Positions 12,628-25,436 of a stretch of DNA of 64,000 nucleotides are shown here, piece after piece. Location: contig CAIIXF020000006.1 of NCBI GenBank assembly GCA_903813345.2, positions 21,397,936-21,461,935 on the forward strand, in the 5' to 3' direction. The notes beneath the pieces are model-generated. The model was not told the DNA's origin and did no database searches. It saw nothing but the letters and a program-made list of their open reading frames with translations. The DNA is from Owenia fusiformis (lineage: Eukaryota > Annelida > Polychaeta > Sabellida > Oweniidae). Every line of letters begins with the position of its first letter. The first letter of the stretch is position 1. The position numbers and the translations under genes were made by a program.

Positions 12628-15109
12628 GCTCCATTCACATTGAAAGGGTCGTCCTTATTTTTTAAATATGATATATATGATAATACAATATATATGGAAA
12701 ACAAAACATCGTGAACCATTTATAAATTATAAGCTTAGCTCACACTAGACGAGATGATAAACAGACGATAAACGATATCATTAATCACTGTTGACACGCA
12801 AATCGACCTTGAGAAAATGCAAGTATTTGTAATACAGATGTCCAACAACTAATGCTGATGAGACATGTTTATCTATAAATACAAATAACAGAACTCGTTA
12901 TCCTACTAATCACGATTTAAATGCAAATGCTGAAAGCTGAAGCTAGAATTATTACAGTATCATGCAAATTTTGATCTCACGAGAAATGCTCAGAAAATTA
13001 TCATTGGCTAACTTGTGTGTTTCAGTTAAGATATACTGAACATTTGGAATGTTGTTTATGATTTCAGCTCTGTAGAATTAGAAGTCATGAGCCCATACGA
13101 TGCCAAATTAAGAAACGGATGTAAGTAACTACAGCAAATTTATTCCATTGCCTCCACAACTAAGAAGGGTACCCAATGACAATATCATTTAGACAATGAT
13201 AAATGTTTTACACCTACACTCCTCCCAAAATCGTATTTTTGTCATTCCAACAAATCACCATTTTTTATACCCTTCATCCTCATGTACAACTTAAAAACTT
13301 AGAATTGCCTCCCTACCATTGCATTGATCACAGATGTGTCCAAATATTTACTCATTCGTCGTTGATGAATACGATGATCGGAGTGTTAATTAGAAACCAC
13401 TGGGTGTAACATTGAAAATACGAGCAGCACAAATCCTTTAACATCTAGTCTCAAACCCATGCATTTTTAGTTAATTCATATATTTGCCAAATCAATAATA
13501 AAAATGCGATCGACTTGGTATCAAACTATAAATAAGTGTTAAAAACAAGAATACATCATTTAATTTATATCGGTAACCACACCTAATTTAATCAATGTAT
13601 AAGAAATCGTGAAAGTTAAATAACAAGTTGCAAAACATAAACACTTCATAACGTCGAACCGTATGTCAATCTAATTATACCCTGCTACGTAAAACAATAT
13701 TATCATCGATATACATGAGACTATAATCGCCATATCGACCTTATTGGGTTGACATGTCTAGATGATTAATTATAGACGAGGATTCGACGTTGCAATTAGA
13801 ACTATCATAAACTACTGTTGGGGGTGTTTCTTCGATACCTATGATATTAATCACTCCTGTTAGGTGTATTTTAACTAAACAATTTAATCAATGAAGGTTA
13901 TGTACAGGGAGGATTAGGGTTTATCGCGAGGGATATATCTATATCAAAGGACCACAGGGACAGAGGGGATATATAGATATTTTCCGAGGGAGACTTATTC
14001 CCGGTTGTTATCTTCAACAAACCATACAAGTTTGAGATTCAAAATTATATTCATACCATTGAGTATGTCCTTCGGACATCTGGACAAATTTAGTTAATTG
14101 GGGAGTTGAGGATTTCTGAATGACGACTTGTCTTACAAAAATACGTAAGACAAACCCTTATTGAAGATTTCAGAACAATACAATCAGAAAATACACAGAT
14201 TAGCTTAACATCTTTAAAGGAATGCCCACTCAAATCTTTTTACAGCCAACAACCAACATCCAATATCCCAAATATTGCATTCAATAAAATACATCCAAAA
14301 TAAGTCGTAGCAGTCAAAACAATGATAGAAGCGAAGCTTCACGATTAAAACCTGCAATCAAACGATTATTTGAACAGGTAATTGAAAACATGGAACACTT
14401 GCATCAGACACAGACTAAAGATAATTATCTGACATACAACACCATTTACTGAATACAGTACCTTGATATGACTACAAAAGACATGCCGATACACTCCTTA
14501 TACCCTGTAATTGATCCCGGGAAAAATGTTTGCCTGAATGGTCCACAAACCTTTATGATTGCATGTTTCTCTACTGTTCAAATATGACTTCAATTACGGA
14601 TTCCGACATTTCGAGAACCGAATATTGATCGCCTTGTAATTTGCACATAATTATCTCAAATGAAACGAAGACATCTACTCGCGCTAATGAGAAGACAGAT
14701 ATCTTCAGTACAGTTGTAGGCCAGAGGGGATGTTATTAGGGATGTTAAGATGTTTAAGACTGTAGAAGATGTGTAGGAGTTGATAACATACCTGTACCAG
14801 AGGACATATATTGTCTCTATATAATATTTCAAAGTCAAAAGGATATGGTCCCAAAAGTTTTGCTTTGAGACAGTATATTTCATTTAAAGCAAAATATGAG
14901 TACTTTAAATAAAGAAAAATACTTATATTGGGAAATATAAATCATATTGACTCTGGTCGAAGCTGATTCTGAAAATATTCCCACTGAGACGTTCAGCTCA
15001 ATCAAGCATAACCAAACAGTCATCACTTCAACATGTCCCATCCATCACAAGCCTAACATTCGTACAAAGAGGAAGCTCCACTAGTATCACTGAATCAGCA
15101 CTTACTTAC
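12628..15109. other. Gene-free interval
   Basis: No supported gene. Around 13925-13985 the phrases GGGATATATCTATATC and GGGGATATATAGATATT form an imperfect inverted pair with GAGGGA motifs outside, possibly a small decayed MITE. The rest is featureless. Confidence 0.5.
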
Positions 15110-15520
15110 CTGAGTGGTTGATTGGATACACCACATCACGTGACCCAATTGTCACGTGGTTCCTGTTTTGATTAGTTTTCTCAGTCATACTTACTTAAAG
15201 ACGTCGTCAAAAGTTCAGTGAAAGTGCATAATCCATTTCATAAATCCATATCCGTTTCATAATTCCACAAGCGGTGATTAACTTATTAAAAAGGATATCC
15301 CCACTCTATGATAATCTTAGCGTACTTTCTGATGAAATTTTCCTCGCTAAATATCCACAGAGAGCGCGTGTTTCCAGCGAGGCCGGGAAGACTAAGGTTT
15401 GTGGCTCTTTTGGTGAGATTCCTCAGCGAATTCTCCTTGCTCCCTCTCTCGTCCCCGCCACTCGAATCTGCAGAGAAGTTGGCCATCCTGGAAAGCATTA
15501 AAAACAATGGTTAGGTTTGT
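15110..15520. promoter_or_regulatory. Promoter-like block with paired E-boxes and GC-rich segment
   Basis: CACGTGAC at 15137-15144 and GTCACGTG at 15151-15158 form a perfect inverted pair around a 6-bp spacer. The left one is a TCACGTGA (bHLH-Zip type) site, and CCAAT and ATTGG boxes lie beside it. The following 15350-15500 segment is clearly GC-richer and CpG-containing than its surroundings and leads to ACAATGGTTAGG at about 15506. Frames are open on both strands, as expected for GC-rich DNA, so the coding direction cannot be read. It could be a promoter with a first exon or a repeat fragment. Confidence 0.35.
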
Positions 15521-16862
15521 CATTTTGGGTGTCGTAAGCCCGGGTCGAAAGACGAGAGACACTATAGAGCACATGGGTATGCATATTGAGTCCTGTTGGC
15601 TATACATGCTTTTTGATGTGACAAGAACATAACAGAACAGATTGACTCAATGTTGAGGTAAATAAAATCTACATGGCGAAATGATATCTAAAATACAACA
15701 TTATGTAATAGTAGAATTCATGAATGGATTTACAAATGGAAGAAATGGCGCCATTGCTTCATGATAATGATTCTGGACTTTGTATTTATGTATTTAGGAG
15801 TATACCTTTAGTCTTTGGTACCATTATTGGTGTAAACATGGCATAAGTTAATGATATTCTAGGATATAAGGTGTCAGTTGAGATTAGGTCTACATGTGCT
15901 CCAGAATTATTTGCAATATTGATCTGATTCCGACTTGTAAAGGTCAAACGTAGACTGGTTTGGATTTTCAATGAGACATACAGTTCGTAATTCCATAATT
16001 ATATTATTGGCGTAATACCAATAAATGTCAATTATGTCACATCAAATGTCGTTTATGTCATATCAACTGAAATATATTTCAATTTTATATAAACTTCAAC
16101 TTCAACGAGAGTATAAACTTATATAATTAAGCATCGCATCTATTAATTCCTTTACACATGTTTTCCTGTGCCATTAATGACATATTATTGAAAATTACAC
16201 AATTACAATAATTAAACATTCAGAGGCTAGAGACTAGTTCTGTTGTGGCTACAATGGTCTGATCTTGAAAAATAACATTATGTTTGTGCCATACAAAAAA
16301 TGTTTGTGGTTTTAGAATGTGATTGTGGTCTCTGGATGTTTTATAATGGAGGAAGTTTTCCATTTCCATCCCTGTTTTAACACTTTTTGGTATTTCCCTT
16401 CAACACTTGTCTTCGGATATTGTGTTTGCACTATGCACTTGATACATGCGTAATTTTCAATTTCTAAAATAATGACTCTTTAAAAATGGCCCAAAATACA
16501 AACGATCTATATAACATTACATGGGAGAACACTCCACAAATGTAATCGAAAATTATTTTATTCTGACACCTACAATTATCCCAACTTGATAAAGTACTAA
16601 TAGAGAATAGTAGAATATATATGATAAAGAGGATGATAGAAACATAATTATCCAAAAGAACGCTTATGCGCCACCAAAGCAGTACAGAGTATGCTATATT
16701 GCAGAATGAACGAAATTACATCATGACATACTAAGAGATGCTAATCGATTTGTGTCATTGTGCATCAACAAAGCTGGATTATTGAATAATTGTGCATTGA
16801 CGAGCATACATTAGCAGAATACAAACCGTACCATCGATTGGCATTGGCACTATGTATATACC
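15521..16862. other. Gene-free interval
   Basis: No exon with supported splice sites and no recognisable repeat. Near 16016-16065 the phrase AATGTC.(A/T)TTATGTCA.ATCAA is repeated twice in tandem. Confidence 0.45.
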
Positions 16863-16945
16863 TACCCTGCGCGCAGAGTCTAGTTTTAAACTACGAAGAC
16901 GAAGCTATCTATCTAAGAAGTGAAGTCGAACGAATGCAAAGGGTA
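16863..16945 (+). mobile_element. 83-bp MITE-like repeat, copy 1 of 3
   Basis: This compact unit begins TACCCTGC and ends GCAAAGGGTA, giving short complementary termini. It contains GCAGAGTCTAGTT, a TAGTTTTAAACTA palindrome and AAGAAGTGAAGTCGAACGAATG. Near-identical units lie at 53097-53178 and 54201-54284, each ending at the same bases, so the unit boundaries are real. It has no coding capacity. It could be a very short TIR element or a mobile structured-RNA gene. Confidence 0.75.
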
Positions 16946-17201
16946 GCAATGCAACCTTAGGTGAACACGGTTCTCTGTTATCCATATACAACGCAATTAT
17001 ATGTAAAAATGGAGAAAGGGAAAGACTAATGACGACCTGGGGGATCGGGGAAACGAGTATGGGAATAAATATAATCTTGGATGAGGAAAAGTTTTACATC
17101 CTACTGAATAATAAAATGGAAGATGGATTGAGAGGGTGGGGCAACACCTTGGTAGGAAAAAATATGGGAGACTTTGTAATTGGCAAAATGCTGACATCGA
17201 G

Positions 17202-17288
17202 TCATCATGATAAACCATGACATCTCATTTTTTCTCAGCCCTGGGATCATGTTTCAGGTGAAATAGAAAGATATGGGTATCAGAATGG
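17202..17288 (+). repeat. Dispersed repeat, fuller copy
   Basis: The same family as the segment inside the 7.2-8.4 kb array, with an additional GGGATCATGTTTCAGGTG segment in the middle. The copy at 8258 looks like a deletion derivative of this form. Confidence 0.7.
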
Positions 17289-17558
17289 CATCGAGTTGAG
17301 AATCTTCTTCTTAGGGGCGGGGGGGGGGGGCAACGGGATATAGTTGTTGTGACAACTTAACTCTTCCAACACATGGCCTTACTTAAACTACCACGAACAC
17401 AGAGTTGGGTTCATTAACCAACCAATCAAATCTAAGTTGATGTGGCATTAGCATCCTGCACTAGCATTACTGCAAATCATGGTGCTCTGTTGAAGCAACG
17501 AGACAATTAAGTTCATCCCTAAACATGCCTTCCAAAGGATGATAATCATGTTCATACA

Positions 17559-18000
17559 TGATTGTACAGTACGTCACATACAAAGGTGTATTAATGCAAC
17601 TGTAATGACCATACTGTCAGAGAGTGTATTCATGTATTGTTGTTATCGAGATCTTGGTGGTTTGTTGATTGTACAGTAGGTCACATACAAAAGTGTATTG
17701 ATGCAACTGTAATGAGCATACTGTCAGAGAGTGTATTCATTGTACTCTATTGTTGTTATCGAGATCTTGGTTGTTTGTTGATGTACAATAGGTCACATAC
17801 GAAAAAGAACTGATGAAACTGTGATGAGCATACTGTCAGAGAGTGTATTCATTGTACTCTATTGTTGTTATCGAGATCTTGGTGGTTTTTTGATTGTACA
17901 ATAGGTCACATACAAAAGTGAACTAATGAAACTGTAATGAGCATACTGTCAGAGAGTGTATTCACTGTATTGTTGTTATCGAGATCTTGGTGGTTTGTTG
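17559..18000. repeat. About 110-bp tandem array, four units
   Basis: Units start near 17559, 17667, 17780 and 17892 with GAT(T)GTACA(G/A)TA.GTCACATAC. Each contains CATACTGTCAGAGAGTGTATTCA and ends TTGTTGTTATCGAGATCTTGG. Spacing varies from 108 to 113 bp through a small TTGTACTCTA insertion present in the middle units only. Confidence 0.95.
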
Positions 18001-21000
18001 TCCTAGCTGTGACTGGCTGTGCTCTTATATATTTGATTTACTCGCTGTGTTTTGTCATTGTATTTTGAGCTTTCTTAGCTTCTTTTACCACCTTTGCCCA
18101 AATCAGAGGCGTAGCGAAGATCCAAGAATAGACATATCTATTCCAGCATAGAATACAAGGTACAAAATTCCAGGTACCGCGTGACACAAAAAACCACCAC
18201 TCACATAATGTTTCATAAGTTTTGTGTCTGAAGATATTCTGACTTGTGTTTTCACACATTACAATATCAATCTATGACTAGATTAGCTTACCTAGATGCA
18301 CATTTATGAGCATCAGATAAATAAGTATGTGCATTCTCCTCCATAAATCTTGCAACTAAATAGACACCATGTTAACGTCATTTTTTGTTTTAATTTATTT
18401 CGTTCCTTTATTGCCAAACTTTTGGAGGGGAATGTACATCATATTGAGTTTTTTCAGCTGATTGACGTGTATCAAGGTTCAAGTGACCTTCTGAGTAGTT
18501 ATAAAATCAATACCTTTCGTTTTGCATCAATGAACATGGTATCTCCTTTCATATTTGAAAGATTCAACAGACGTAAATCATTGAATATGAAACAACATAG
18601 ACATCCGTTATTACGGCCTTTCTTCAGTTGAATGATTGATAGATCTAGCTATATTTTTGATATTTCTATTCATTCAAGATTAAATGGCATTACTGTAGCA
18701 TGTGCAGATGTTGTCTTAAGTGGTAAAGCATTGATGATAGCAACGATTACAGATAAATCTTGGTTTCATAAGAATTTATGTATATTCATGGTTTACATGG
18801 TGACCCATAAGTAGGAGATCAAGATCGTACTTCTGGATCACCCTGTATACACACTGAAAAACCCACGACTTCAAGTTGAACAAGAAAATGCTAGAACTGA
18901 GTTGATTCAAACGTCAACACATCAGGTTTTCACGAAGCATCAATCTATCAAGAATATCGATCGATAGGTTGTAGCTCCGATAATAAGTACTAAACATGAA
19001 ATTGCGATAGTGCAGAATCGTCATTGCCTTAAAAACGATAGAAACGGATATTAGATGAAGTTTCAATGTTTGGAGACCACATGTCCAATCAATTTGATGA
19101 AACTGCATTATCATCGTTTCTCATCCGAATCCCATAGCTTGTTCATGGTCTCTCTCTCTCTCTCTCTGTGTAATAGTTACTGAGAAGAACAGTGAATACT
19201 ACAGAATGTAGGTAGGTATCATTCAATATAAATCATGACATCTTATTTCTTCCAAGCCATTATATATCATGGTATTATTTCTTGGATTTGGTGATCCAAG
19301 CGACGCAGACTGGAAGTCACTTGTTAATCATCGCATCAAGATCGGGCTGATATCAAAGAACATGTCTCATAATATCAGAGCATGTTCCTAGTGCAAGAGA
19401 GAAGTGATGATTATTAGAATAGAAGCTCGTGGCAACCCTTGTATTGAAACGCAACGCGAACCTGATAAATTATATCAAAAACCAAGCAAAGCACGATTTT
19501 AATTTACAAATACGTAAGCACAAGTTCAAAAAGGGAAGACAAGAGAGCGTTACAAAACACAGTAAGTAAGGAAAACAAACAATCAGAATATTTAACACCC
19601 CCTTGACACCCAAAACCTCAATCACCATTTTCGAACCGAAGTCGTCACACCGTTTCTTGAAAAGACTCATATTTTAAATCTACATATCAATCAAGCTATC
19701 ATGACTTGACTAGTTGATCTACATATCTACCTATCCGATATATGAACGTATAGGTGGAGAATTAACGACAAAGAAATGAAGAAATCGTGATTTTGCTCAA
19801 ATTGCTTGATTTACGGATCATGAGTTACAATTAATGCTAATGTCGGCGAAATATATGGGGTTCACACCTAGTTCGATGATAAGTAGGGATGAATGTAGTG
19901 TTGTGACAGACATAGGGCATCCTGTCACGTCTTTGTACATGGGGAACAAATGGGTAAATTGAGTGTCTATGACGTCTGGGTTATTTTTGAAAACATGAAA
20001 TGATGAAAATAAACGTGTCGATATTAAGAAAGCACAAAGTGCAACATTTAGGACGCCACACATGTCCAATATTCAAACCTTAAACATGTCATGCACTCGG
20101 GCATGCACTCTGACATTAGGATGACAATGAAGTCAATTTATTTGTTGAAGGAGGAGAAAAACAAATATCAAGAAATTTGTCTAATCATTTTCCCAGTTTA
20201 AGAGAGCTAAGCCACAACCATAGGGCTCTTTTAGAAACAACGCGATCGCTTTCAACTGGGTTTAAACACCTGAGGTAGGAACGACTGAAACCTTGTGAAT
20301 CAAAATGCAGAAACCACGGGCTACTTCAGTTCATACTGTTCCAAAGCACACTGCATCAAGAGACATTATAAGATAATATATTCTATGAAAATGACTTAAT
20401 CTGTCTCCATAATACGAAACAATACAATCAATACTAATATTGAGTATAAATGTATGTATAAATTGCAATCCAAACGCGTCCTACCTTTACAGTAGTGTCA
20501 CATAAACAATGAAACATAATGATAACTTAACATACGTAATAATACGTATGTAATAATAACAACTTTATTCATTATAATGGACAACGATGGCTTGAACCCT
20601 ATTCGAAACCACTTCTCTGAACATATAAGGTGAAGGGGCTTTTAGCGCTATGATTGTGATTGCGATTATGAAGGACCTACACTCATAACGCTTACTAGTA
20701 TATGATCATTAATTATCTTATTCAGAAACCAAATGAGAGGTGACTGTGTCATACCATAACATATTGCAATGGTGTATATAGGACATCAACGAGTTAATGA
20801 TATAGTTCCTGTTTCCCTGACATTGTAGTCTGGAATGTATACGGCGTAACAGATGGCTAAAGTGTTTTCATAAGTGTATGATGGAATGATGATTCATTGT
20901 GAAATATCCAACTGGTTTGTCAAAAGACAATTAAGAAAACAGAAGATACATCATACTCACACAACTTTGCTTAAAATAATCAGAAGATGCAGATGTAAAA

Positions 21001-22489
21001 ATTACAATTACTATCCCTACATGCAGCCAGCCTACCTTGCAAATGCCTCCATGTCGGATAATTCAGGATACCTCTACTGCTAAAGTAAAACTCTAGATAC
21101 AATGTCTCTACATATGCTTAATGTATGGTCTAAGACTATGATCTGGCATTTAGACATCGTTCCCGTTAGCGTTTATTTCCATCAAATATCTATCCTTAAA
21201 CACTGATGTAATATGACTTCAATGATACTAGTCTGTTCTCTTGTAATTATTATTCCCCATTTAATATTATTGTTCCAGTCTGTCAGTCTGTTTGTGGATT
21301 ATCGTTCAGAATTAGTGTATTCCTTATGGTGACGTTAATTTCTATTTTATCGTAAATGTTTATAACAATTATAGCCCATCATCTGGGATGAACAATCCTC
21401 AAAGGTGGGGGAAATGTCACGAAATCCAAAAAATCCTCGGTTCAAGTAACTGTGTATTAACGTCCAGTGTTCGGTTCGATTATCAATAAAGCTGCATTCA
21501 AAATACCTCTGAGGATATTATTGATCGTCTATGCGCATGCGTGATGGATATCAATGGTAAAATATTGAGCATCCAAAGCTTATTATGCATACATTCCGTT
21601 GCACATGCATAATTTATATCTCCTACAGTTCAATTTAAATACACCAACTTAGTCTCGAAGCAAATCATATTAAGGTTCAATTGATATTTGTGTTTTAGTT
21701 TCAGAATTACAAACATGCCCCAGTTGGCATCGCCATGTTCATGGAGACAAAGTGCTGGCTTTGTATGTATGTAATATGTAGTTAGTAAATCGATTAATTT
21801 AGGTTATTCCATCTTATAAGATGTCGAATGTAAGTCCTTTTGCAGTATACTCAACCCATTGATTCTTTTCTAGGGAGAGGGGAGCCAAATCATGAAAGCT
21901 AACAGCAAAAGAGACGTAATGTAAAATAGGACTGCAGTCTATTAAAAACCTTCTATGATTATATTTAAATGATCTAGACATGAAATGCAATTGTAAACGA
22001 TGAAAGAGCAATACAAAACAAAGTTATCATAACCAGAGTGAACAAAGATGTTCCAATAAGTGGATATTGATATCTCGAAGTGGATATCTCGAAGTAATAA
22101 TAGGTAAAAAACAGTAAAACCTACATGTTAAAACATGTATATTGAAACCTGCATATTATATTTATATCTATTTTTCTAGATTGCATTTGACTCCATATAA
22201 TTGTTAACTGATAGAATGTAAATCAATACATACACGTATATAACATCTGGGAAATAGTCATAACCTTATGCTGCGTCGTCATCAATCTTCCCAATTATTG
22301 ACACAACAATGTTTCAGTATGAATGAAATGCCTCGTGTTCCTAGATTTTGTGGTAATTGTTACTGAATGTTGGGGAAGGGGGGGGGGGTAGACATTGTTC
22401 CTTTCCGATTGTACTTTTAAATGATCTAATTTTCTAGCTGCGTTTCAGTATTCGTGCTTACATACTAGTATAGTATTTACATCATAGTA
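18001..22489. other. Gene-free interval
   Basis: No gene can be supported in this 4.5-kb stretch. It contains a short (TC)n microsatellite at about 19149-19167, a partial copy of the dispersed repeat at 19231-19270, and a palindrome ACATACGTA/TACGTATGT near 20531-20552. The 93-codon ORF at 18350-18631 is long for this composition but has no motif, no flanking splice signals and no Kozak context. Confidence 0.5.
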
Positions 22490-24368
22490 CAGTGGCGTAG
22501 CCAGGATTTGGTGACCGGGGGTTCTATTTTTATGTTATTCACAAATCTCCAACCCCCCTTCTGTATAATGTAATTTGTACAATTACACTCCCTCCAAAAG
22601 TTTGGTAATCCTAACTACCCCATTGGATTATGTATTAAAGCATCTTTAAGTTTGAATTCTTATTTGCATAATTTGTAAAGAAAAAACTATTTTGGGAGGG
22701 GAAATATAATTCATTTCAATACCTTCATTAAAGGCAGAATCTGATCTATAGGGGGTGATAAAATTACAAGCAACATGTATATTTAGTTTTCCTGGAATAA
22801 AGTATGCACTCTTGTGATTTTTAGAAAATAGACATGACAAGGAATGACACGAGAAAAAAATGATTTTCAAAAATGACATTTTAGCTTTGCAACTTTAATG
22901 TTCACAAAGTAAAATAAACAGGCAACGTGCAAAAAAGTCAGACAACTTATAATTAATTTTCTGCATCGAAATATACTTCGGTGAATCTTTTACTGAATAC
23001 ATATCCTGAAATCTGATTTGCCCCGAATCCACCATTATTTCGACTGATTTCTGGAAGACCCTGGAGCATGATTTGTTTTCAAGGAATATCAACTATTTCG
23101 CACAATTTATTCTTTAACTTAAGCTACTTCATCTAGGACAAAATAAATCACCTCATGCAATAGCTTATCATAATTTTTCAGGAAATTTGTTGGAAGCCAG
23201 TTCGGATCAAATGCAAGGAAAACATATTGAAATTGATGCAAACACCCTATACTCCGAAAGATCGTTCTTCTATGATAACTTTTCACAACGTTTAATTACA
23301 CGAAGGCTTTATAAACTATCCGGGATAGTCGTATTACTAATGAAAATATCTATTATTCAAATAAGTGGGTCTCGGTTATGCTTTGTTTTAAAAAGTTAAA
23401 AATATTTCTTTGGACGTCATCGGAGCTCAGTGGTAAGTCCCCCAGAGCAGATCAACCGCAATTGATAATAAAAATGTTTTAGTGGATAAAATTATACATA
23501 AATACAAGCACTGTTATTTTGTTAAGTTCAGACGGCTTGATAACAAATTAGGCCTTCATTATTTGAAGATTAATACCATATAATTTTTCAATGTTTTTTT
23601 TATTATATTCGCTAAACATATCATGACATTAACATGAAAATGGAGAGCAAGTAAACTGGAACGATAACAATTTGAATTCTATACAATCTCTTAGATGAGT
23701 GGAGTGTATCTGGAAAAAAATTGATTGATTTTTCTTTGGAAAGTGATTGATAAATAAATACTGAACAAATGAAAGAATGAATGAATTCGAACAAATGCTT
23801 GTGTTTATAAATGATATACGCTTTTAAATAATTCATTTCACAACGTTTTTAATTCGGGGACTTGCCAGCCCCAGGGACGCCCCAAGAAATATTTTAAATT
23901 TTAATCGAAATAAAACAAAACAGAGATGTACACATTTGAAAGAACATGTGTTTCATCAATATTCCGACTATTCCAGATATTTATTCGCCAATGTTGTAAA
24001 AATCATTCGGAGTATGGGACGTCTGCATTGTTTTCAATAACTTCGTATTGGACCAGAACTGGCTTAAAACAAAATTCCTACAAAGGACTGATTTAGCCAT
24101 TGCCCAAGATGGGTTATTTTGTCCGAGATGAAGCATGCTAAACGTTTTGAGGGAAGTGTAACTTCACTATGACATGTTTTTAAGAAAATAATACTCTCGT
24201 GTTCACCATAACAAATATCAATTCATTTACTGCTCATATATGTAGTTTTCAAATAGCACAGTAATTTAATGATTCTGGTTATATGCATTTTTCCGCAAAA
24301 TGATATTTTGGGAAATCCTGACCGGGGGTTCGTTCGAACCCACCGAACCCCCGCTGGCTACGGCTATG
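22490..24368. mobile_element. Complete CAGTGGCGTAGCC-type DNA transposon, non-autonomous
   Basis: The left end reads CAGTGGCGTAGCCAGG, followed by TGACCGGGGGTTC. The right end is its inverted counterpart, GACCGGGGGTTC...GCTGGCTACGGCTATG, although the GGGGGTTC part there is embedded in a secondary palindrome. The bases TAGTA flank both sides (22485-22489 and 24369-24373), a 5-bp target duplication. The 1.88-kb interior is AT-rich with no transposase ORF, so it must have been moved in trans. Fragments with the same terminus lie at 51615, 52617-52860 and 55913. Confidence 0.8.
22728..22773 (-). repeat. Conserved about 46-bp motif, copy 1 of 3
   Basis: Read on the minus strand: CTTGTAATTTTATCACCCC, CTATAGATC.GATTCTGCC, then TTTAA. 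It matches 41934-41980 and 31454-31499 at nearly every position, although those copies sit in unrelated surroundings. Here it lies inside the CAGTGGCG element. Confidence 0.7.
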
Positions 24369-24719
24369 TAGTATAGTGTAATAAATGATGATAAATATAC
24401 GAGAGGTGATCAGGAATTTCTGGACCGTTGGCTCTATTTTTGCCATTTCTTATCCTTTCTTAGGGATTTTTCCACACAATATAACCCAAATATATAGGAT
24501 CACACCATGAAGATTTCATTGTTCTATGACATCATTATCCTTTTATTTTTGTTACCATGATAACCGGTGACTCTACAAGGTGGGGCTCAGAAAAATACCA
24601 AATTTGAAAAATCAACAATAATTTTCTATGATGTTTGGACACTGTATTCATTGCTGAATATGCGATATATAGGTTGTATTATTTCATTTATTGTGTTCAT
24701 TAATGTTCATAGTAACAGT

Positions 24720-24986
24720 TCTGTCATTATTCTTCCATCAATTCTAATCCTTCAAAGTAGTTACCAGCATTTTGTAAGCTATTTGTTGTGCATTTTACCC
24801 AGTCCTGAAAGACATGATACCGTCTTTGCCTACTTTGTAACATTGGTGTGTGAGATCCCAACTGTCCTTAAAGTGGATACCTCGTAATTTGTACTTCGCT
24901 GTGGGGAGGAGATAGAAATCACAGCCAGCTAAATCTGGGGAATATGGTGCGTGTGGTACACGGCTACAACCGATGGAATCGATCAC
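24720..24986 (-). pseudogene. Mariner transposase C-terminal fragment
   Basis: The minus-strand frame from 24986 contains PHAPYSPDLAGCDFYLLP followed by KYKLRGIHFKD. This is the mariner signature around the last catalytic Asp of the DD34D triad, and both Asp residues of the motif are kept. The frame breaks after FRTG (24795). In a shifted frame it continues as WVKCTTNSLQNAGNYFEG and a stop, matching the usual mariner C-terminus (W..C...GNYFE). The first two catalytic Asp residues and the DNA-binding region are absent. Confidence 0.9.
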
Positions 24987-24997
24987 ATTTTGTAGGC

Positions 24998-25105
24998 AAA
25001 GATGGTCTGTTTCATGTCTTTCAGGAGTGGGTGAAAAGCCACAACAAATGCTTACAAAATGCTGGTAACTACTTTTATTTGGAGGATTAGAATTGATGGA
25101 AGAAT
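24998..25105 (+). pseudogene. Second, inverted mariner transposase C-terminus
   Basis: The plus strand contains VGKDGLFHVFQEWVKSHNK, then CLQNAGNYF, the mirror copy of the C-terminal end in the left arm. Homology to the left copy starts abruptly near 24998, so the DLAGCD catalytic segment is not duplicated. A 3-bp insertion near the end and later stops show decay independent of the left arm. Confidence 0.8.
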
Positions 25106-25436
25106 ATTGACAGTTACAGTGAACATAAATGAATATACTTAATGAAATAATAGAACCTATTACAGTATGTCACATATTCAGCAATGAGTACAGTGTCCAA
25201 ACACCATAGAAAATTACTGTTCATTTATCAAATTCGGTATTTTTCTGAGCTCCACCTTGTTGCGTCACTGATTAGCATGGTAACTAAAATAAATGGATGA
25301 TGATGTCATAGAACAATGAAATCTTCATGGTGTGATTATATATATTTGGGTTATAATGTGTGAAAAATCACTAAGATAGGATAAAAAATGGCAAAAATAG
25401 AGCCAACGGTCCAAAAATTCCTGATCACCCCTCGTA

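Larger units (their letters stand above)
24400..25434. mobile_element. Fold-back element made of two mariner 3' ends
   Basis: The ends CGAGAGGTGATCAGGAATTT and AAATTCCTGATCACCCCTCG are inverted copies, and each is flanked by TA (24398-24399, 25435-25436), the mariner target site. The arms (about 24400-24838 and 24998-25434) are inverted copies along their whole length, including decayed transposase C-terminal sequence pointing outward in each. The roughly 160-bp loop carries further transposase sequence belonging only to the left copy. It is too decayed to encode an active enzyme. Transcription through it would give a hairpin RNA of about 430 bp. Confidence 0.9.

Noticed and set aside
18350-18631. 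93-codon ORF as a possible gene
   Set aside because: AT-rich codon use, no motif, no Kozak context and no splice or polyadenylation partners. It follows chance expectation for a 64-kb AT-rich window.
23405-23460. tRNA-like GAGCTCAGTGGTAAG word
   Set aside because: An A-box-like sequence only. No B-box follows at a usable distance and no acceptor stem forms.
24567-24887. 106-codon plus-strand ORF
   Set aside because: It is the antisense shadow of the mariner remnant in the left arm of the fold-back element.
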